Positions 48,005 to 57,699 of a stretch of 64,000 nucleotides of DNA are shown here, in pieces. This stretch comes from Streptomyces sp. Je 1-369 (lineage in GTDB: Bacteria; Actinomycetota; Actinomycetes; Streptomycetales; Streptomycetaceae), in assembly GCF_026810505.1 (NCBI RefSeq), contig NZ_CP101750.1, positions 2,323,448-2,387,447 of the forward strand, written 5' to 3'. A model generated the notes under the pieces. The model was not told where the DNA came from and did not search any database. It was given only the letters and a program-made list of their open reading frames with translations. Made by a program: the position numbers and the translations under genes. Position 1 is the stretch's first letter. Each line of letters starts with the position of its first letter.

Positions 48005-48652
48005 TCATGTTCCGCGCGTCGGGTCCTCGCCGCGGTCGAGGGCCTTCCACAGCTCCTCGGGCCGCTCCGGGTCCGGGGCGCGGCGCGCCTTGCGGGGGGT
48101 GGGCGTGCCGTCGCGTTCGTAGCGCCCCGACATGGCGGGCCACGAGCGGCCGTAGGTGAGGGCGAGGAGGCCCGCGAGGAAGATCAGCGCGCCCGCGGCG
48201 GCCGCGGCGTAGGGCCAGCCGGTGTGCGAGAGGTCGCCGATGGTGGTGGCGGCGTCGCCGGACGCGGTGGCGGCCTTCTCGTCGAGGGCGCCGCTGTCGT
48301 CGGCGCCGAGGAGGGCGGCGGCCACGATGCCGCCGCCGCTGAGCGTGAGCAGCAGCGAGACGAGGAAGCGGCCTGCGCGGCGGACCGCGAAGACCGCGAC
48401 GAGGGCGGCGAGGCCCACGATCGCGAGGGCCGCGGGCACGCCGGTGACGTCGCTGCCCTTGGCGGTCAGCGGCAGCTCGCCGCCGGCCACCGACGCGGTG
48501 CCGTGGGCCCAGGCCTGGCGGGAGGCGAGGAGCGCGAGGGCCGCGCCGACGGCGCCGAGCAGCAGCGCGACAGCGATGCTGCGTCTGCTGCTGCGCTGGG
48601 CCGGGCTCTCGGACGTGTCCTCGGTACGGGGCGGAGGTACGGCTGAAGTCAC
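48005..48652 (-). CDS. Trp biosynthesis-associated membrane protein (TIGR02234 family)
   Basis: A 215-residue membrane protein with about four helices (SIAVALLLGAVGAALALLA, a pair around VPAALAIVGLAALVAVFAVRR and LVSLLLTLSGGGIVAAALL, and WPYAAAAAGALIFLAGLLAL). Its position after trpE and its pattern match the actinobacterial family named for its link to the trp operon. The start GTG 48650-48652 is 8 bases after the trpE stop; an upstream open frame to 48880 overlaps trpE and is rejected. Role unknown; it may be in membrane transport or regulation. Confidence 0.83.
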   Translation of the reverse strand: MTSAVPPPRTEDTSESPAQRSSRRSIAVALLLGAVGAALALLASRQAWAHGTASVAGGELPLTAKGSDVTGVPAALAIVGLAALVAVFAVRRAGRFLVSLLLTLSGGGIVAAALLGADDSGALDEKAATASGDAATTIGDLSHTGWPYAAAAAGALIFLAGLLALTYGRSWPAMSGRYERDGTPTPRKARRAPDPERPEELWKALDRGEDPTRGT

Positions 48653-48659
48653 CTGTCCA

Positions 48660-50168
48660 CTATCCCTCACCGCTCGAACGGTCGTGCAGGCGGTTCGCCG
48701 TGTGGATGGCGCGGAGCACCGCGGCGGCCTTGTTGCGGCACTCGGTGTCCTCGGCGACGGGGTCGGAGTCGGCGACGACCCCGGCTCCGGCCTGCACGTA
48801 TGCCGTGCCGTCGCGGAGCAGGGCGGTGCGGATGGCGATGGCGGTGTCGGAGTCGCCGGCGAAGTCGAGGTAGCCGACACAGCCTCCGTAGAGCCCGCGG
48901 CGGGACGGTTCCAGCTCGTCGATGATCTGCATGGCGCGGGGTTTGGGGGCGCCGGAGAGGGTGCCCGCGGGGAAGCAGGCGGTGAGCACGTCGAAGGCGG
49001 TGCGGCCCTGGGCGACCTGTCCGGTGACCGTCGACACGATGTGCATGACGTGGGAGTACTTCTCGATCGACATGAAGTCGACGACCTCGACGGAGCCCGG
49101 CTCGCAGACGCGGCCCAGGTCGTTGCGGCCGAGGTCGACGAGCATCAGGTGCTCGGCGCGCTCCTTGGGGTCGGCGAGCAGTTCGTCGGCGAGCGCCTGG
49201 TCCTCCTGCGGGGTGGCGCCGCGGTGCCGGGTCCCCGCGATGGGGTGGACCATGGCGCGGCCGTCCTCGACCTTGACGAGGGCCTCGGGCGACGAGCCGA
49301 CGACGTCGAACCCGTCGAAGCGGAAGAGGTACATGTACGGCGAGGGGTTGGTGGCGCGCAGGACGCGGTAGACGTCCAGCGGGGTTGCCGTGCACGGGGT
49401 CTCGAAGCGCTGCGAGGGGACGACCTGGAAGGCCTCGCCGGCCCGGATGCGTTCCTTGATGTCCTCGACGGCTTCCTGGTACTGCTCGCCGCCCCACAGG
49501 GCGGTGCAGGCGGGAAGCTCGGAGGGCGGCAGGGCGGCCGGGGGCTGGGAGACGGGCCGGGAGAGGTCGGTCTCCATGGCGTCGAGGCGGGCGACCGCGT
49601 CGGCGTACGCCTCGTCGATCCCCGTCTCCAGGTCGTTGTGGTTGATCGCGTTGGCGATCAGGAGCACCGAGCCGTCCCAGTGGTCGAGGACGGCGAGGTC
49701 GCTGGTGAGGAGCATGGTCAGCTCGGGGAGTCGCAGGTCGTCCCGCTCCCCCGGGCCGATCTTCTCCAGGCGGCGCACGATGTCGTAGCCGAGGTAGCCG
49801 ACCATGCCGCCGGTGAAGGGCGGCAGGCCGTGGGCGCTGACGACGTCGCGGGGGGTGTGCAGTATGTCGATGGTGGCGCGCAGTGCGGCGAGCGGGTCGC
49901 CGGAGGTGGGTACGCCGACGGGCGGGGTGCCGAGCCAGTGGGCCTCGCCGTCGCGGACGGTGAGGGCGGCGGCGCTGCGGACGCCGACGAAGGAGTACCG
50001 GGACCACGATCGGCCGTTCTCCGCGGATTCGAGGAGGAACGTGCCAGGGCGCTCGGCGGCGAGTTTGCGGTAGAGGCCGACGGGGGTGTCGCCGTCCGCG
50101 AGGAGCTTGCGGCTGACGGGGATGACGCGGCGGTCGGACGCCAGCTTGCGGAAGGTCTCGAGGTCCAT
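48660..50168 (-). CDS. trpE: Anthranilate synthase component I
   Basis: A 502-residue TrpE that makes anthranilate from chorismate with ammonia or the TrpG amidotransferase. The feedback site LLESAENG (about residues 45-52) is intact, so inhibition by tryptophan is expected. The chorismate-binding C-terminal part has [57 protein letters not shown] and the end [11 protein letters not shown]. It starts 11 bases after hisI, so the two are likely cotranscribed, joining His and Trp synthesis. No trpG or trpD is nearby. Confidence 0.97.
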   Translation of the reverse strand: MDLETFRKLASDRRVIPVSRKLLADGDTPVGLYRKLAAERPGTFLLESAENGRSWSRYSFVGVRSAAALTVRDGEAHWLGTPPVGVPTSGDPLAALRATIDILHTPRDVVSAHGLPPFTGGMVGYLGYDIVRRLEKIGPGERDDLRLPELTMLLTSDLAVLDHWDGSVLLIANAINHNDLETGIDEAYADAVARLDAMETDLSRPVSQPPAALPPSELPACTALWGGEQYQEAVEDIKERIRAGEAFQVVPSQRFETPCTATPLDVYRVLRATNPSPYMYLFRFDGFDVVGSSPEALVKVEDGRAMVHPIAGTRHRGATPQEDQALADELLADPKERAEHLMLVDLGRNDLGRVCEPGSVEVVDFMSIEKYSHVMHIVSTVTGQVAQGRTAFDVLTACFPAGTLSGAPKPRAMQIIDELEPSRRGLYGGCVGYLDFAGDSDTAIAIRTALLRDGTAYVQAGAGVVADSDPVAEDTECRNKAAAVLRAIHTANRLHDRSSGEG

Positions 50169-50179
50169 GGCAGCCGACC

Positions 50180-50575
50180 CTACTGACCGGGGGCGGGCTC
50201 GCCGGGCACGGGCAGGACGGGCAGCACGTCGGTGTCGAAGCAGGTGCGGGTGCCGGTGTGGCAGGCCGCGCCGATCTGGTCGACCTGGACGAGGACGGTG
50301 TCCGCGTCGCAGTCGAGCGCGACCTCCTTGACGTACTGGAAGTGCCCGGAGGTGTCGCCCTTGACCCAGTACTCCTGGCGGCTGCGGGACCAGTAGGTGC
50401 AGCGGCCGGTGGTGAGGGTGCGGTGCAGCGCCTCGTCGTCCATCCAGCCGAGCATGAGCACCTCACCGGTGTCGTACTGCTGGGCGATGGCGGGGACGAG
50501 TCCGTCGGCGCTGCGCCTGAGGCGCGCGGCGATGTCCGGGTCGAGGTTGCTGCTGGGCGGGGGCACGCTGGTCAT
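50180..50575 (-). CDS. hisI: Phosphoribosyl-AMP cyclohydrolase
   Basis: A 131-residue HisI, the third step of histidine synthesis, opening the purine ring of PR-AMP. The zinc and active-site motifs are [17 protein letters not shown] and [29 protein letters not shown] with the expected Cys residues. There is no fused HisE. It is separate from the main his operon and lies just before trpE. The ATG at 50573-50575 is the only sensible start; the surrounding longer frame is an artefact. Confidence 0.96.
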   Translation of the reverse strand: MTSVPPPSSNLDPDIAARLRRSADGLVPAIAQQYDTGEVLMLGWMDDEALHRTLTTGRCTYWSRSRQEYWVKGDTSGHFQYVKEVALDCDADTVLVQVDQIGAACHTGTRTCFDTDVLPVLPVPGEPAPGQ

Positions 50576-50656
50576 GGGCCCATTGTGCCGCGCCCGGCGG
50601 GCCGTCCCCGGCGGCGTCCACTGTCCGGACCTCGCGGCCGGTCGTAGGGTGGCTGC

Positions 50657-51292
50657 ATGTCGACCCATGCGAAGCGTGAACGACTTCTCCTTGCCGATCT
50701 GTTGGAAGCGGAGGGTCCGGAGGCGCCCACCCTGTGCGAGGGCTGGAGGGCGCGTGACCTGGCGGCGCACGTGGTGGTGCGGGAGCGCCGCGCGGACGCG
50801 GCGGGCGGGCTCCTGATCAAGCAGCTCGCGCCGCGCCTGGAGCGGGTGCAGGCCGAGTTCGCCGCGAAGCCGTACGAGGAACTGATCCAGCTGATCCGTA
50901 CGGGTCCGCCACGGTTCTCCCCCTTCGCCCTCAAGCAGATCGACGAGCTGTCGAACGCCGTCGAGTTCTACATCCACACGGAGGACGTGCGCCGCGCGCG
51001 GCCCGACTGGACGCCGCGCGAGCTCGATCCGGTCTTCGCGGACACCCTCTGGTCCCGCCTGGAGCGCTCGGCCCGCCTGGCGGGCCGCAAGGCCCCGGTG
51101 GGCCTGGTGCTGCGCCGCCCGGACGGTCAGACGGCGGTGGCGCACCGGGGCGCGCCGGTGGTGACGGTGACGGGTGAGCCGTCGGAACTGCTGATGTACG
51201 TGTACGGCAGGCAGGACGTCGCGGACGTGGAGCTGGACGGCGACAAGCAGGCGATCGCCACGCTGCACGATTCGAAGCAGCTGGGCCTGTGA
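50657..51292 (+). CDS. TIGR03085-type protein (DinB-like/mycothiol-dependent fold)
   Basis: A 211-residue actinobacterial protein with a four-helix DinB-like N-terminal domain ([35 protein letters not shown], with the His of AAHVVVRE and [15 protein letters not shown] as likely metal ligands) and a small C-terminal beta domain. This family includes maleylpyruvate isomerase-like metalloproteins that use mycothiol. It is divergent from hisI and converges with the MFS gene. The specific function is unknown. The ATG at 50657 has AGGGTGG upstream. Confidence 0.88.
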   Translation: MSTHAKRERLLLADLLEAEGPEAPTLCEGWRARDLAAHVVVRERRADAAGGLLIKQLAPRLERVQAEFAAKPYEELIQLIRTGPPRFSPFALKQIDELSNAVEFYIHTEDVRRARPDWTPRELDPVFADTLWSRLERSARLAGRKAPVGLVLRRPDGQTAVAHRGAPVVTVTGEPSELLMYVYGRQDVADVELDGDKQAIATLHDSKQLGL

Positions 51293-51304
51293 ACCGCTGC
51301 GCGC

Positions 51305-51330
51305 AGCGCGGGAGTTCAGCGCGGGAGTTC
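51305..51330. repeat. 13-bp tandem duplication at the MFS gene end
   Basis: AGCGCGGGAGTTC is present twice head to tail; the junction contains the stop codon of the MFS gene (51316-51318 on the minus strand). A perfect 14-bp palindrome CGCTGCGCGCAGCG (51295-51308) lies next to it and may act as a terminator for both convergent genes. Confidence 0.85.
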
Positions 51331-52557
51331 GGCGCGGCGCAGGGTGCGTGAGCAGAGACCGATGACGCCGCCCGTCGCGCTGAGCGCGGCGCACACGGCG
51401 TACACCGGCTCGACGCCCCACGTCCCGATCGCGGCGCCGACGACCGGATAGCAGAGCGGCGCGAAGCCCATGGTGAACAGGGTGACGACGGAGGTGACGC
51501 GCCCCAGGTAGGCGGGGTCGGCGGCGGTCTGCGTCAGGGCCGCGATCAGGGCGCCGCCGAGCCCGGTGCACAGTCCGACGCAGAGCGCGGCCGCGGTGGC
51601 CACCGCGGCCGAGGGTGCGAAGCCGATGCCCGCCAGGGCGACCGATCCCGCGATGACGCCCACGGACTGCACCGCTCCGGCCCGGGGTATCCGTCCGCGT
51701 ACGGCGAGCAGGAGGGCGGCGAGCCCCGCGCCGACGCCGAATCCCGCGATGATCCAGCCCATCCCCGTGGCGCCCCAGCCGCGCCGGTCGGCGAGGAGCA
51801 CCAGGCCGATGTTGGCGGGTCCCGCGAAGCCGAGTTCCATCACCGCCGCGACGAGTGTCAGCGGGGCGAGGAGCCGGTGTCCGCGGATGTACCGCAGTCC
51901 GTCGGCGAGCTGCCGCACGGCCGAGTCGCCGTGCGCCGTGGCGTCGTCGGCGGGCAGCGGGCGCAGGCGTACGGCCGCGAGGAGCACCAGCGAGACGACG
52001 AACAGCGCGCCGCCCGCGGCGAACGCGGCCGACGGTCCGCCGAGCGCCACGGCGAGGCCGCCCAGCGGTGCCGCGACGACGGTGGCGACGCGTTGGGCCA
52101 GGCCGCGCATGCCCTGGACCCGTCCCAGCTGGCCCGGCGCGGTGATGCGGGGCGGCAGCGCGCCGACGCTCGGCAGGAAGAGGGCGTCGACGGCGCCGAA
52201 GACGAGGGCGAGGCAGGCGAGCAGCCAGATGCCGGGTGAGGAGACGAGGAGCAGCAGGGCGGCCGCGAGGAGCACGGCGCAGCGGACGGCGTCGCTGCCG
52301 ATCACGACGCGGCGGGGGCCGAGGCGGTCGGCGACGACTCCCCCGCCGAGCATGAGGGCGGCGCGGGGGACGGCGCCGACGGCGAGGACGAGGCCCGCCT
52401 GGCCGGGGCTGCCACTGCGGGCCGCGGCCCAGGACAGCGCGACGAAGTAGATGCCGTCGCCGACCATGGACGTGGTGTAGGCGCCGAGCCAGCGCAGGAC
52501 GTTGGCGTCGCGGTGGGCGGGGAGCTCGGTGGTGAGGGGTGCGGTCGCGGTGGCCAT
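51316..52557 (-). CDS. MFS transporter (drug-efflux type)
   Basis: A 413-residue major facilitator with about 12 membrane helices. The first ([23 protein letters not shown]) and the motif [23 protein letters not shown] match the MFS motif A (GxxxDRxGRR) of the TetR-like/actinobacterial DHA3 group. It is encoded 11 bases after an ArsR-type regulator gene, a standard drug-efflux pair. The ATG 52555-52557 has GAGAGG upstream. The end of the gene is duplicated. Substrate unknown; a toxic hydrophobic compound is the normal guess. Confidence 0.92.
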   Translation of the reverse strand: MATATAPLTTELPAHRDANVLRWLGAYTTSMVGDGIYFVALSWAAARSGSPGQAGLVLAVGAVPRAALMLGGGVVADRLGPRRVVIGSDAVRCAVLLAAALLLLVSSPGIWLLACLALVFGAVDALFLPSVGALPPRITAPGQLGRVQGMRGLAQRVATVVAAPLGGLAVALGGPSAAFAAGGALFVVSLVLLAAVRLRPLPADDATAHGDSAVRQLADGLRYIRGHRLLAPLTLVAAVMELGFAGPANIGLVLLADRRGWGATGMGWIIAGFGVGAGLAALLLAVRGRIPRAGAVQSVGVIAGSVALAGIGFAPSAAVATAAALCVGLCTGLGGALIAALTQTAADPAYLGRVTSVVTLFTMGFAPLCYPVVGAAIGTWGVEPVYAVCAALSATGGVIGLCSRTLRRAELPR

Positions 52558-52568
52558 GGCGGTGCCTC

Positions 52569-53150
52569 TCAGATCCGGAACGGGAAGCTGGCCAGGTGTA
52601 CGGCGACGTTCTCGCGGCCCTCGGTGTCCCCGGCCGCTTCGGCGGCCTTGCCGCGTTCCGTGTACGTCTGGACGAGGGCGTGGATCTCGGCGTTCAGGGC
52701 CGTGAGTTCGGCGGGGTTGAGGCGGGCGAGGAAGTCCGACTGGTCGGCCGCCTTGCGCCACTCGGCGCCCCAGGCCGCCTGCTGGTCGAGGTACGTCTCG
52801 TACTGCTCCCTGCGGTGCGCGATCAGGCCGCGGACGACGGCCGCGTGCGTGGCCGCCCCTTCCGGTGTGTCCTTGAAGTCCTCGTGGCGGAAGCTCAGCG
52901 TGTCCTGCGCGGCCTGCCACCACCGCTCCCGCGCGTCCTCGCTCTGTGCGTCGGCCTCCTCGATGAGGCCGTGCTCGGCGAGCTTGCGCAGGTGGTAGCT
53001 GACGAGGGAGACGGCCTCGTCGACCTGCGCGGCCAGGTGCGACGCGGTCGCGGGGCCGCCCACGCGCAGGGTGCTGTACAGCTTCATGCGCAGGGGGTTG
53101 CCGAAGGCCTTGAGGGTGCCCAGATCCGTGATCCGGCGACGGTTCTCCAT
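52569..53150 (-). CDS. ArsR-type winged-helix transcriptional regulator
   Basis: A 193-residue regulator with an ArsR/HTH_20 winged helix at the N-terminus ([23 protein letters not shown], then [33 protein letters not shown]), followed by a helical C-terminal half that likely binds ligand. Typical metal-binding Cys residues of ArsR/SmtB are absent, so it probably senses an organic compound. GGTGGGAGT precedes the ATG at 53148-53150. A near-perfect palindrome lies 24 bases before the start, so it likely represses itself and the MFS gene. Confidence 0.9.
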   Translation of the reverse strand: MENRRRITDLGTLKAFGNPLRMKLYSTLRVGGPATASHLAAQVDEAVSLVSYHLRKLAEHGLIEEADAQSEDARERWWQAAQDTLSFRHEDFKDTPEGAATHAAVVRGLIAHRREQYETYLDQQAAWGAEWRKAADQSDFLARLNPAELTALNAEIHALVQTYTERGKAAEAAGDTEGRENVAVHLASFPFRI

Positions 53151-53173
53151 ACTCCCACCGTAGATACGAAAGA

Positions 53174-53203
53174 AAAGTTGCACAACAAATATTGCGCAAC
53201 TTT
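53174..53203. promoter_or_regulatory. Operator palindrome of the ArsR/MFS operon
   Basis: AAAGTTGCACAA, six bases (CAAATA), TTGCGCAACTTT: 12-bp arms with one mismatch, in the most AT-rich stretch of the region, 24 to 53 bases before the regulator start. This is where a promoter-overlapping ArsR-family operator is expected. Confidence 0.7.
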
Positions 53204-53227
53204 CCCTTCCTACCTGCCGAAGAAGAA

Positions 53228-53258
53228 GCCCCGGCCACCCGCACAGGGTGACCGGGGC
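53228..53258 (-). terminator. Terminator of the his operon
   Basis: GCCCCGG then CACCC pair with GGGTG then CCGGGGC, one C/A mismatch, 5-base loop, 17 bases after the hisF stop. Confidence 0.85.
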
Positions 53259-53274
53259 CCAGGCGAACCCGCCG

Positions 53275-54030
53275 CTAGCGGACCGGGTGTCCCGCCCCTC
53301 GCAGGGTCTCCTTGACCTCGCCGATCCGCAGATCGCCGAAGTGGAAGACCGACGCCGCGAGCACCGCGTCCGCGCCCGCCGCGACCGCGGGCGGGAAGTG
53401 CTCCAGGCGGCCCGCGCCACCGGAGGCGATCACAGGAACGGTCACGTGCTTGCGTACGGCCGAGATCATCTCGATGTCGTAGCCGTCCTTCGTGCCGTCC
53501 GCGTCCATCGAGTTGAGCAGGATCTCCCCCGCGCCGAGCTCCGCGGCCCGGTGCGCCCACTCGACCGCGTCGATCCCGGCGGACTCGCGGCCGCCGTGGG
53601 TGGTGACCTCGAAGGAGCCGGACGGAGTCCGTCGCGCGTCCACGGAGAGGACGAGCACCTGGCGGCCGAACCGCTCCGCGATCTCGCGGATCAGCTCGGG
53701 GCGCGCGATCGCCGCCGTGTTGACGCCGACCTTGTCCGCGCCCGCGCGCAGCAGCTTGTCGACGTCCTCGGCGGTGCGTACGCCGCCGCCCACCGTGAGC
53801 GGGATGAAGACCTGCTCGGCGGTGCGGCGGACCACGTCGTACGTCGTCTCGCGGTTGCCGGACGACGCGGTGATGTCCAGGAAGGTGAGCTCGTCGGCGC
53901 CCTCGGCGTCGTACACCTTGGCCATCTCGACGGGGTCGCCCGCGTCGCGCAGGTTCTGGAAGTTGACGCCCTTGACGACGCGGCCGTTGTCCACGTCCAG
54001 GCAGGGGATCACGCGTACGGAGAGAGTCAT
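53275..54030 (-). CDS. hisF: Imidazole glycerol phosphate synthase cyclase subunit
   Basis: A 251-residue TIM barrel that, with HisH, makes imidazole glycerol phosphate and AICAR from PRFAR and ammonia. The catalytic Asp residues are in [15 protein letters not shown] (N-terminal) and [13 protein letters not shown]. The phosphate sites [11 protein letters not shown] and GGAGRLEHF are present. It is the last gene of the his operon; its ATG overlaps the RidA gene stop by 4 bp. Length is normal. Confidence 0.97.
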   Translation of the reverse strand: MTLSVRVIPCLDVDNGRVVKGVNFQNLRDAGDPVEMAKVYDAEGADELTFLDITASSGNRETTYDVVRRTAEQVFIPLTVGGGVRTAEDVDKLLRAGADKVGVNTAAIARPELIREIAERFGRQVLVLSVDARRTPSGSFEVTTHGGRESAGIDAVEWAHRAAELGAGEILLNSMDADGTKDGYDIEMISAVRKHVTVPVIASGGAGRLEHFPPAVAAGADAVLAASVFHFGDLRIGEVKETLRGAGHPVR

Positions 54031-54440
54031 TCCGCACCTCCCAGCGCGGCACGCGGACCGTACGCCTCCACCTCGACCTCGACGACCAGGCTGGGGTCGA
54101 CGAAGCCGGAGACGATCAGCATCGACGCCGCGGGGCGCACGTCGTCGAAGAGCTCCTTGTGGGCGCGGCCCACCTCCTCCACGTCCCGCGCGTGCGTGAG
54201 GTACATGCGGGTGCGGACGACGTGCTCGCGGCCGAGGCCCAGCTTCCTCAGCGCGTCGAACGCGGCCCGGAAGGCGTTGACCGTCTGCTCGTACGGGGTG
54301 CCCGCGTCGATGACGCCGTTCACCACGGAGGTGCAGCCGGACACCATGACGAGGCCGTTGGGCAGCTCGACGGCGCGGGAGTAGCCGATGGCGTCCTCCC
54401 ACGGACCGCCCGAGCTCACCCTGCGAATGGCGTCCCTCAT
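54027..54440 (-). CDS. RidA/YjgF/YER057c/UK114-family protein
   Basis: A 137-residue RidA-family protein ([55 protein letters not shown]), with the Arg of VVRTRMYL that binds the carboxylate of enamine/imine substrates in active RidA proteins. RidA hydrolyses reactive 2-aminoacrylate-type intermediates. Its place inside the his operon, between priA and hisF with 4-bp overlaps on both sides, suggests protection against a by-product of this pathway or of PLP enzymes such as HisC. This is an inference. Confidence 0.92.
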   Translation of the reverse strand: MRDAIRRVSSGGPWEDAIGYSRAVELPNGLVMVSGCTSVVNGVIDAGTPYEQTVNAFRAAFDALRKLGLGREHVVRTRMYLTHARDVEEVGRAHKELFDDVRPAASMLIVSGFVDPSLVVEVEVEAYGPRAALGGAE

Positions 54441-55165
54441 GACGACGCCACCGCGGCGAGCGCCTCTTCGAGAGTGAACGCCTTCGCGTACAGCGCCTTG
54501 CCGACGATCGAGCCCTCGACGCCCTGCGGGACGAGCTCGGCGATGGCGCGCAGGTCGTCGAGGCTGCTCACCCCGCCGGAGGCCACCACAGGACGGTCCG
54601 TCGCCGCGCAGACGTTCTTCAGGAGCTCCAGGTTGGGGCCCTGCAGCGTGCCGTCCTTGGCGATGTCCGTGACCACGTAGCGCGCGCAGCCCTCGGCGTT
54701 CAGGCGCTCCAGGGTCTCGTACAGGTCGCCGCCGTCGCGGGTCCAGCCGCGGCCGCGCAGCGTCGTGCCGCGTACGTCGAGGCCGACCGCGATCTTGTCG
54801 CCGTACTCGGCGATGACCTTGGCGACCCACTCCGGGGTCTCCAGGGCGGCCGTGCCCAGGTTGACGCGGGTGCAGCCGGTGGCGAGGGCGGCGGCGAGCG
54901 TGTCGTCGTCGCGGATGCCGCCGGAGAGTTCCACCTTGATGTCCATGGCGCCCGCGACCTCGGCGATCAGGGCGCGGTTGTCGCCGGTGCCGAACGCGGC
55001 GTCCAGGTCGACCAGGTGCAGCCACTCGGCGCCCGACCGCTGCCAGGCGAGGGCGGCCTCCAGCGGGGAGCCGTAGGAGGTCTCCGAGCCGGACTCGCCG
55101 TGGACGAGGCGTACGGCCTGGCCGTCGCGGACGTCGACGGCGGGAAGGAGTTCGAGGGTGCTCAC
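54437..55165 (-). CDS. priA: Bifunctional phosphoribosyl isomerase A (His/Trp)
   Basis: A 242-residue (beta/alpha)8 isomerase. In Streptomyces PriA does both the HisA step (ProFAR to PRFAR) and the TrpF step (phosphoribosylanthranilate to CdRP). The catalytic Asp are in [15 protein letters not shown] (Asp11) and [16 protein letters not shown] (about 130); [12 protein letters not shown] and [11 protein letters not shown] bind the phosphates. No trpF is found near the trp genes, which supports the dual role. GTG 55163-55165 overlaps the hisH stop by 4 bp. Confidence 0.93.
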   Translation of the reverse strand: MSTLELLPAVDVRDGQAVRLVHGESGSETSYGSPLEAALAWQRSGAEWLHLVDLDAAFGTGDNRALIAEVAGAMDIKVELSGGIRDDDTLAAALATGCTRVNLGTAALETPEWVAKVIAEYGDKIAVGLDVRGTTLRGRGWTRDGGDLYETLERLNAEGCARYVVTDIAKDGTLQGPNLELLKNVCAATDRPVVASGGVSSLDDLRAIAELVPQGVEGSIVGKALYAKAFTLEEALAAVASS

Positions 55166-55803
55166 AGGGTTCCGATCCAGTTGGTGAGGAGCTGGGCGCC
55201 GGCGTCGCCGGACTTCTCGGGGTGGAACTGGGTGGCGCTCAGGGCGCCGTTCTCGACGGCCGCCACGAAGGGCTCGCCGTGCGTGGACCAGTGCACATAG
55301 GGGGCGCGCATCGCCGGGTTCACGACCTCCAGGGACCAGTCGTGGACCGCGTAGGAGTGCACGAAGTAGAAGCGCGCTTCGTCGTCCAGGTCCTTGAAGA
55401 GCGGGGATCCCGCCGAGGCCTGGACCGTGTTCCAGCCCATGTGCGGCACGATCTCGGCCTTCAGCGGCTCGACCGTGCCGGGCCACTCGTCGAGCCCCTC
55501 GGTCTCCACGCCGTGCTCGATGCCGCGCGCGAAGAGGATCTGCATGCCGACGCAGATGCCCATCACGGGGCGCCCGCCGGACAGGCGGCGGCCCACGATC
55601 CAGTCGCCGCGCGCCTCCTTGAGCCCCTGCATGCAGGCGGCGAAGGCGCCGACGCCCGGCACGAGCAGGCCGTCGGCGTTCATCGCCCTGTCGTAGTCAC
55701 GGGTGATCTCGACGTCGGCGCCCGCGCGCGCGAGGGCGCGCTCGGCGGAGCGCACGTTGCCGAAGCCGTAGTCGAAGACGACGACCTTCTTGGGAGTGCT
55801 CAT
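55162..55803 (-). CDS. hisH: Imidazole glycerol phosphate synthase glutaminase subunit
   Basis: A 213-residue class I glutamine amidotransferase that supplies ammonia to HisF. The nucleophile Cys is in [13 protein letters not shown]; the His-Glu pair is in [28 protein letters not shown] is the typical start. GGGAGGCG precedes the ATG at 55801-55803. It overlaps priA by 4 bp. All motifs are intact. Confidence 0.97.
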   Translation of the reverse strand: MSTPKKVVVFDYGFGNVRSAERALARAGADVEITRDYDRAMNADGLLVPGVGAFAACMQGLKEARGDWIVGRRLSGGRPVMGICVGMQILFARGIEHGVETEGLDEWPGTVEPLKAEIVPHMGWNTVQASAGSPLFKDLDDEARFYFVHSYAVHDWSLEVVNPAMRAPYVHWSTHGEPFVAAVENGALSATQFHPEKSGDAGAQLLTNWIGTL

Positions 55804-55819
55804 GTGCGTACGCCTCCCG

Positions 55820-55984
55820 TCAGTTCCAGTAGTCGAGGCGGAGGATGCCCGCGGCCAGACACATCACGGCGGCGATGGAGAGCAGCGTGATGAGGCTCTT
55901 GGGCATGCCCTGCTTGACGAAGGAGATGATGCCGCCGATCAGGAAGAGGCCGACGACGATGAGGATGGTGTTGAGCCCGGTCAT
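55820..55984 (-). CDS. 54-residue membrane protein of the his operon
   Basis: A short frame from ATG 55982-55984 to TGA at 55820. The protein begins [18 protein letters not shown], has a polar turn ([10 protein letters not shown]) and a second hydrophobic stretch ([18 protein letters not shown]), ending in RLDYWN. It therefore looks like a two-helix hairpin membrane peptide. It lies 3 bases after hisB and 16 before hisH, so it is part of the operon. The fit between hisB and hisH suggests a conserved streptomycete gene. Function unknown. Confidence 0.82.
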   Translation of the reverse strand: MTGLNTILIVVGLFLIGGIISFVKQGMPKSLITLLSIAAVMCLAAGILRLDYWN

Positions 55985-55987
55985 GGG

Positions 55988-56590
55988 TTACAGCGCGCCC
56001 TTCGTGGAGGGAAGGATGCCTTCGGCGCGCGGGTCGCGCTCGGAGGCGTACCGCAGGGCGCGGGCCAGGGCCTTGAACTGGCACTCCACGATGTGGTGGG
56101 CGTTGCGCCCGTACGGCACGTGGACGTGCAGCGCGATCTGGGCCTGCGCGACGAAGGACTCCAGGATGTGCCGGGTCATCGTCGTGTCGTAGGCACCGAT
56201 CATGGGCGCCATGTTCTCGGGCTCGGTGTGCACGAGGTACGGGCGGCCTGACAGGTCGACGGTCACCTGGGCGAGCGACTCGTCCAGCGGGACGGTGCAG
56301 TTGCCGAAGCGGTAGATGCCGACCTTGTCGCCGAGCGCCTGCTTGAAGGCGGCACCGAGGGCGAGCGCGGTGTCCTCGATGGTGTGGTGCGAGTCGATGT
56401 GCAGGTCGCCGTCGGTCTTGACCGTCAGGTCGAAGAGGCCGTGGCGGCCGAGCTGGTCGAGCATGTGGTCGTAGAAGCCGACCCCGGTCGACACGTCGAC
56501 CTTGCCGGTGCCGTCGAGGTCGATCTCGACGACGACGGAGGTCTCCTTGGTGGTCCGCTCGATTCTTCCGACACGGCCTTCGCGAGTCAT
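55988..56590 (-). CDS. hisB: Imidazoleglycerol-phosphate dehydratase
   Basis: A 200-residue, monofunctional HisB (no fused phosphatase). Its Mn-binding motifs are [12 protein letters not shown] and [17 protein letters not shown]; the N-terminal [22 protein letters not shown] is typical. The ATG 56588-56590 overlaps the hisC stop by 4 bp. Histidinol-phosphate phosphatase is not encoded here. Confidence 0.97.
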   Translation of the reverse strand: MTREGRVGRIERTTKETSVVVEIDLDGTGKVDVSTGVGFYDHMLDQLGRHGLFDLTVKTDGDLHIDSHHTIEDTALALGAAFKQALGDKVGIYRFGNCTVPLDESLAQVTVDLSGRPYLVHTEPENMAPMIGAYDTTMTRHILESFVAQAQIALHVHVPYGRNAHHIVECQFKALARALRYASERDPRAEGILPSTKGAL

Positions 56591-57699
56591 GCGCTCTGCT
56601 CCTTCTTGAGTTCGCGTACCGCATCGAGGAACGCGTCGTTTTCGTCGGGGGTCCCGGTGGACACGCGCAGCCATCCCGGCACGCCGTTGTCCCGCACCAG
56701 GACGCCCCGGTCGAGGATCTGCCGCCACACCTCATGGGAGTCGGTGAACCGCCCGAACTGCACGAAGTTGGCGTCGGAGTCGGTCACTTCGTACCCCGTC
56801 GCGCGCAGTTCGGTGACGATGCGGTCGCGCTCGCCCTTGAGTTGCTCGACGTACTTCAGGAGCGTGTCGGTGTGCTCCAGGGCGGCGAGCGCCGTGGCCT
56901 GGGTGACGGCCGACAGGTGGTACGGCAGGCGTACGAGCTGCACCGCGTCGACGACCGCCGGGTCGGCGGCGAGGTAGCCGAGGCGCAGCCCGGCCGCGCC
57001 GAACGCCTTCGACATGGTGCGGGAGACGACGAGGTTCGGGCGCCCCTCGATCAGCGGGAGCAGCGAGTCGCCGTGGCTGAACTCCACGTACGCCTCGTCG
57101 ATGACGACGAGGGACGGCTTCGCGGCCTGCGCCGCCTCGTACAGGGCGAGGACGGCGTCGGCCGGGACCGCGTTGCCCGTGGGGTTGTTGGGCGTGGTGA
57201 TGAAGACGACGTCGGGGCGGTGCTCGGCGATGGCCTTCGTGGCCGCGTCGACGTCGATGGTGAAGTCGTCGTGGCGCGGGCCGGAGAGCCAGCCGGTGCC
57301 GGTGCCGCGGGCGATGAGGCCGTGCATCGAGTACGACGGCTCGAAGCCGATGGCCGTGCGGCCGGGTCCGCCGAAGGTCTGAAGGAGCTGCTGGATGACT
57401 TCATTCGACCCGTTGGCCGCCCACACGTGGGCGCGCGTCACCTCGTGCCCGCCGGTGCGGGTGAGGTAGCGGGCGAGTTCGGTGCGCAGCTCGACGGCGT
57501 CCCGGTCGGGGTAGCGGTTGAGGTCGCGGGCGGCCTCGCGCACCCGCTCGGCGATGCGTTCGACGAGCGCTTCGGGCAGCGGGTAGGGGTTCTCGTTGGT
57601 GTTCAGGCGTACGGGCACGTCGAGCTGGGGTGCGCCGTAGGGGGACTTGCCGCGCAGCTCGTCGCGCACGGGCAGGTCGTCGATACGTACGTCGCTCAC
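56587..57699 (-). CDS. hisC: Histidinol-phosphate aminotransferase
   Basis: A 370-residue type I PLP aminotransferase. The N-terminal [12 protein letters not shown], the [10 protein letters not shown] motif, the [11 protein letters not shown]sp/Tyr pair and the PLP lysine in [17 protein letters not shown] are all present, with the substrate Arg near [14 protein letters not shown]. The start is GTG 57697-57699, overlapping the hisD stop by 4 bp; the longer frame to 57945 is an artefact inside hisD. Confidence 0.97.
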   Translation of the reverse strand: MSDVRIDDLPVRDELRGKSPYGAPQLDVPVRLNTNENPYPLPEALVERIAERVREAARDLNRYPDRDAVELRTELARYLTRTGGHEVTRAHVWAANGSNEVIQQLLQTFGGPGRTAIGFEPSYSMHGLIARGTGTGWLSGPRHDDFTIDVDAATKAIAEHRPDVVFITTPNNPTGNAVPADAVLALYEAAQAAKPSLVVIDEAYVEFSHGDSLLPLIEGRPNLVVSRTMSKAFGAAGLRLGYLAADPAVVDAVQLVRLPYHLSAVTQATALAALEHTDTLLKYVEQLKGERDRIVTELRATGYEVTDSDANFVQFGRFTDSHEVWRQILDRGVLVRDNGVPGWLRVSTGTPDENDAFLDAVRELKKEQSA

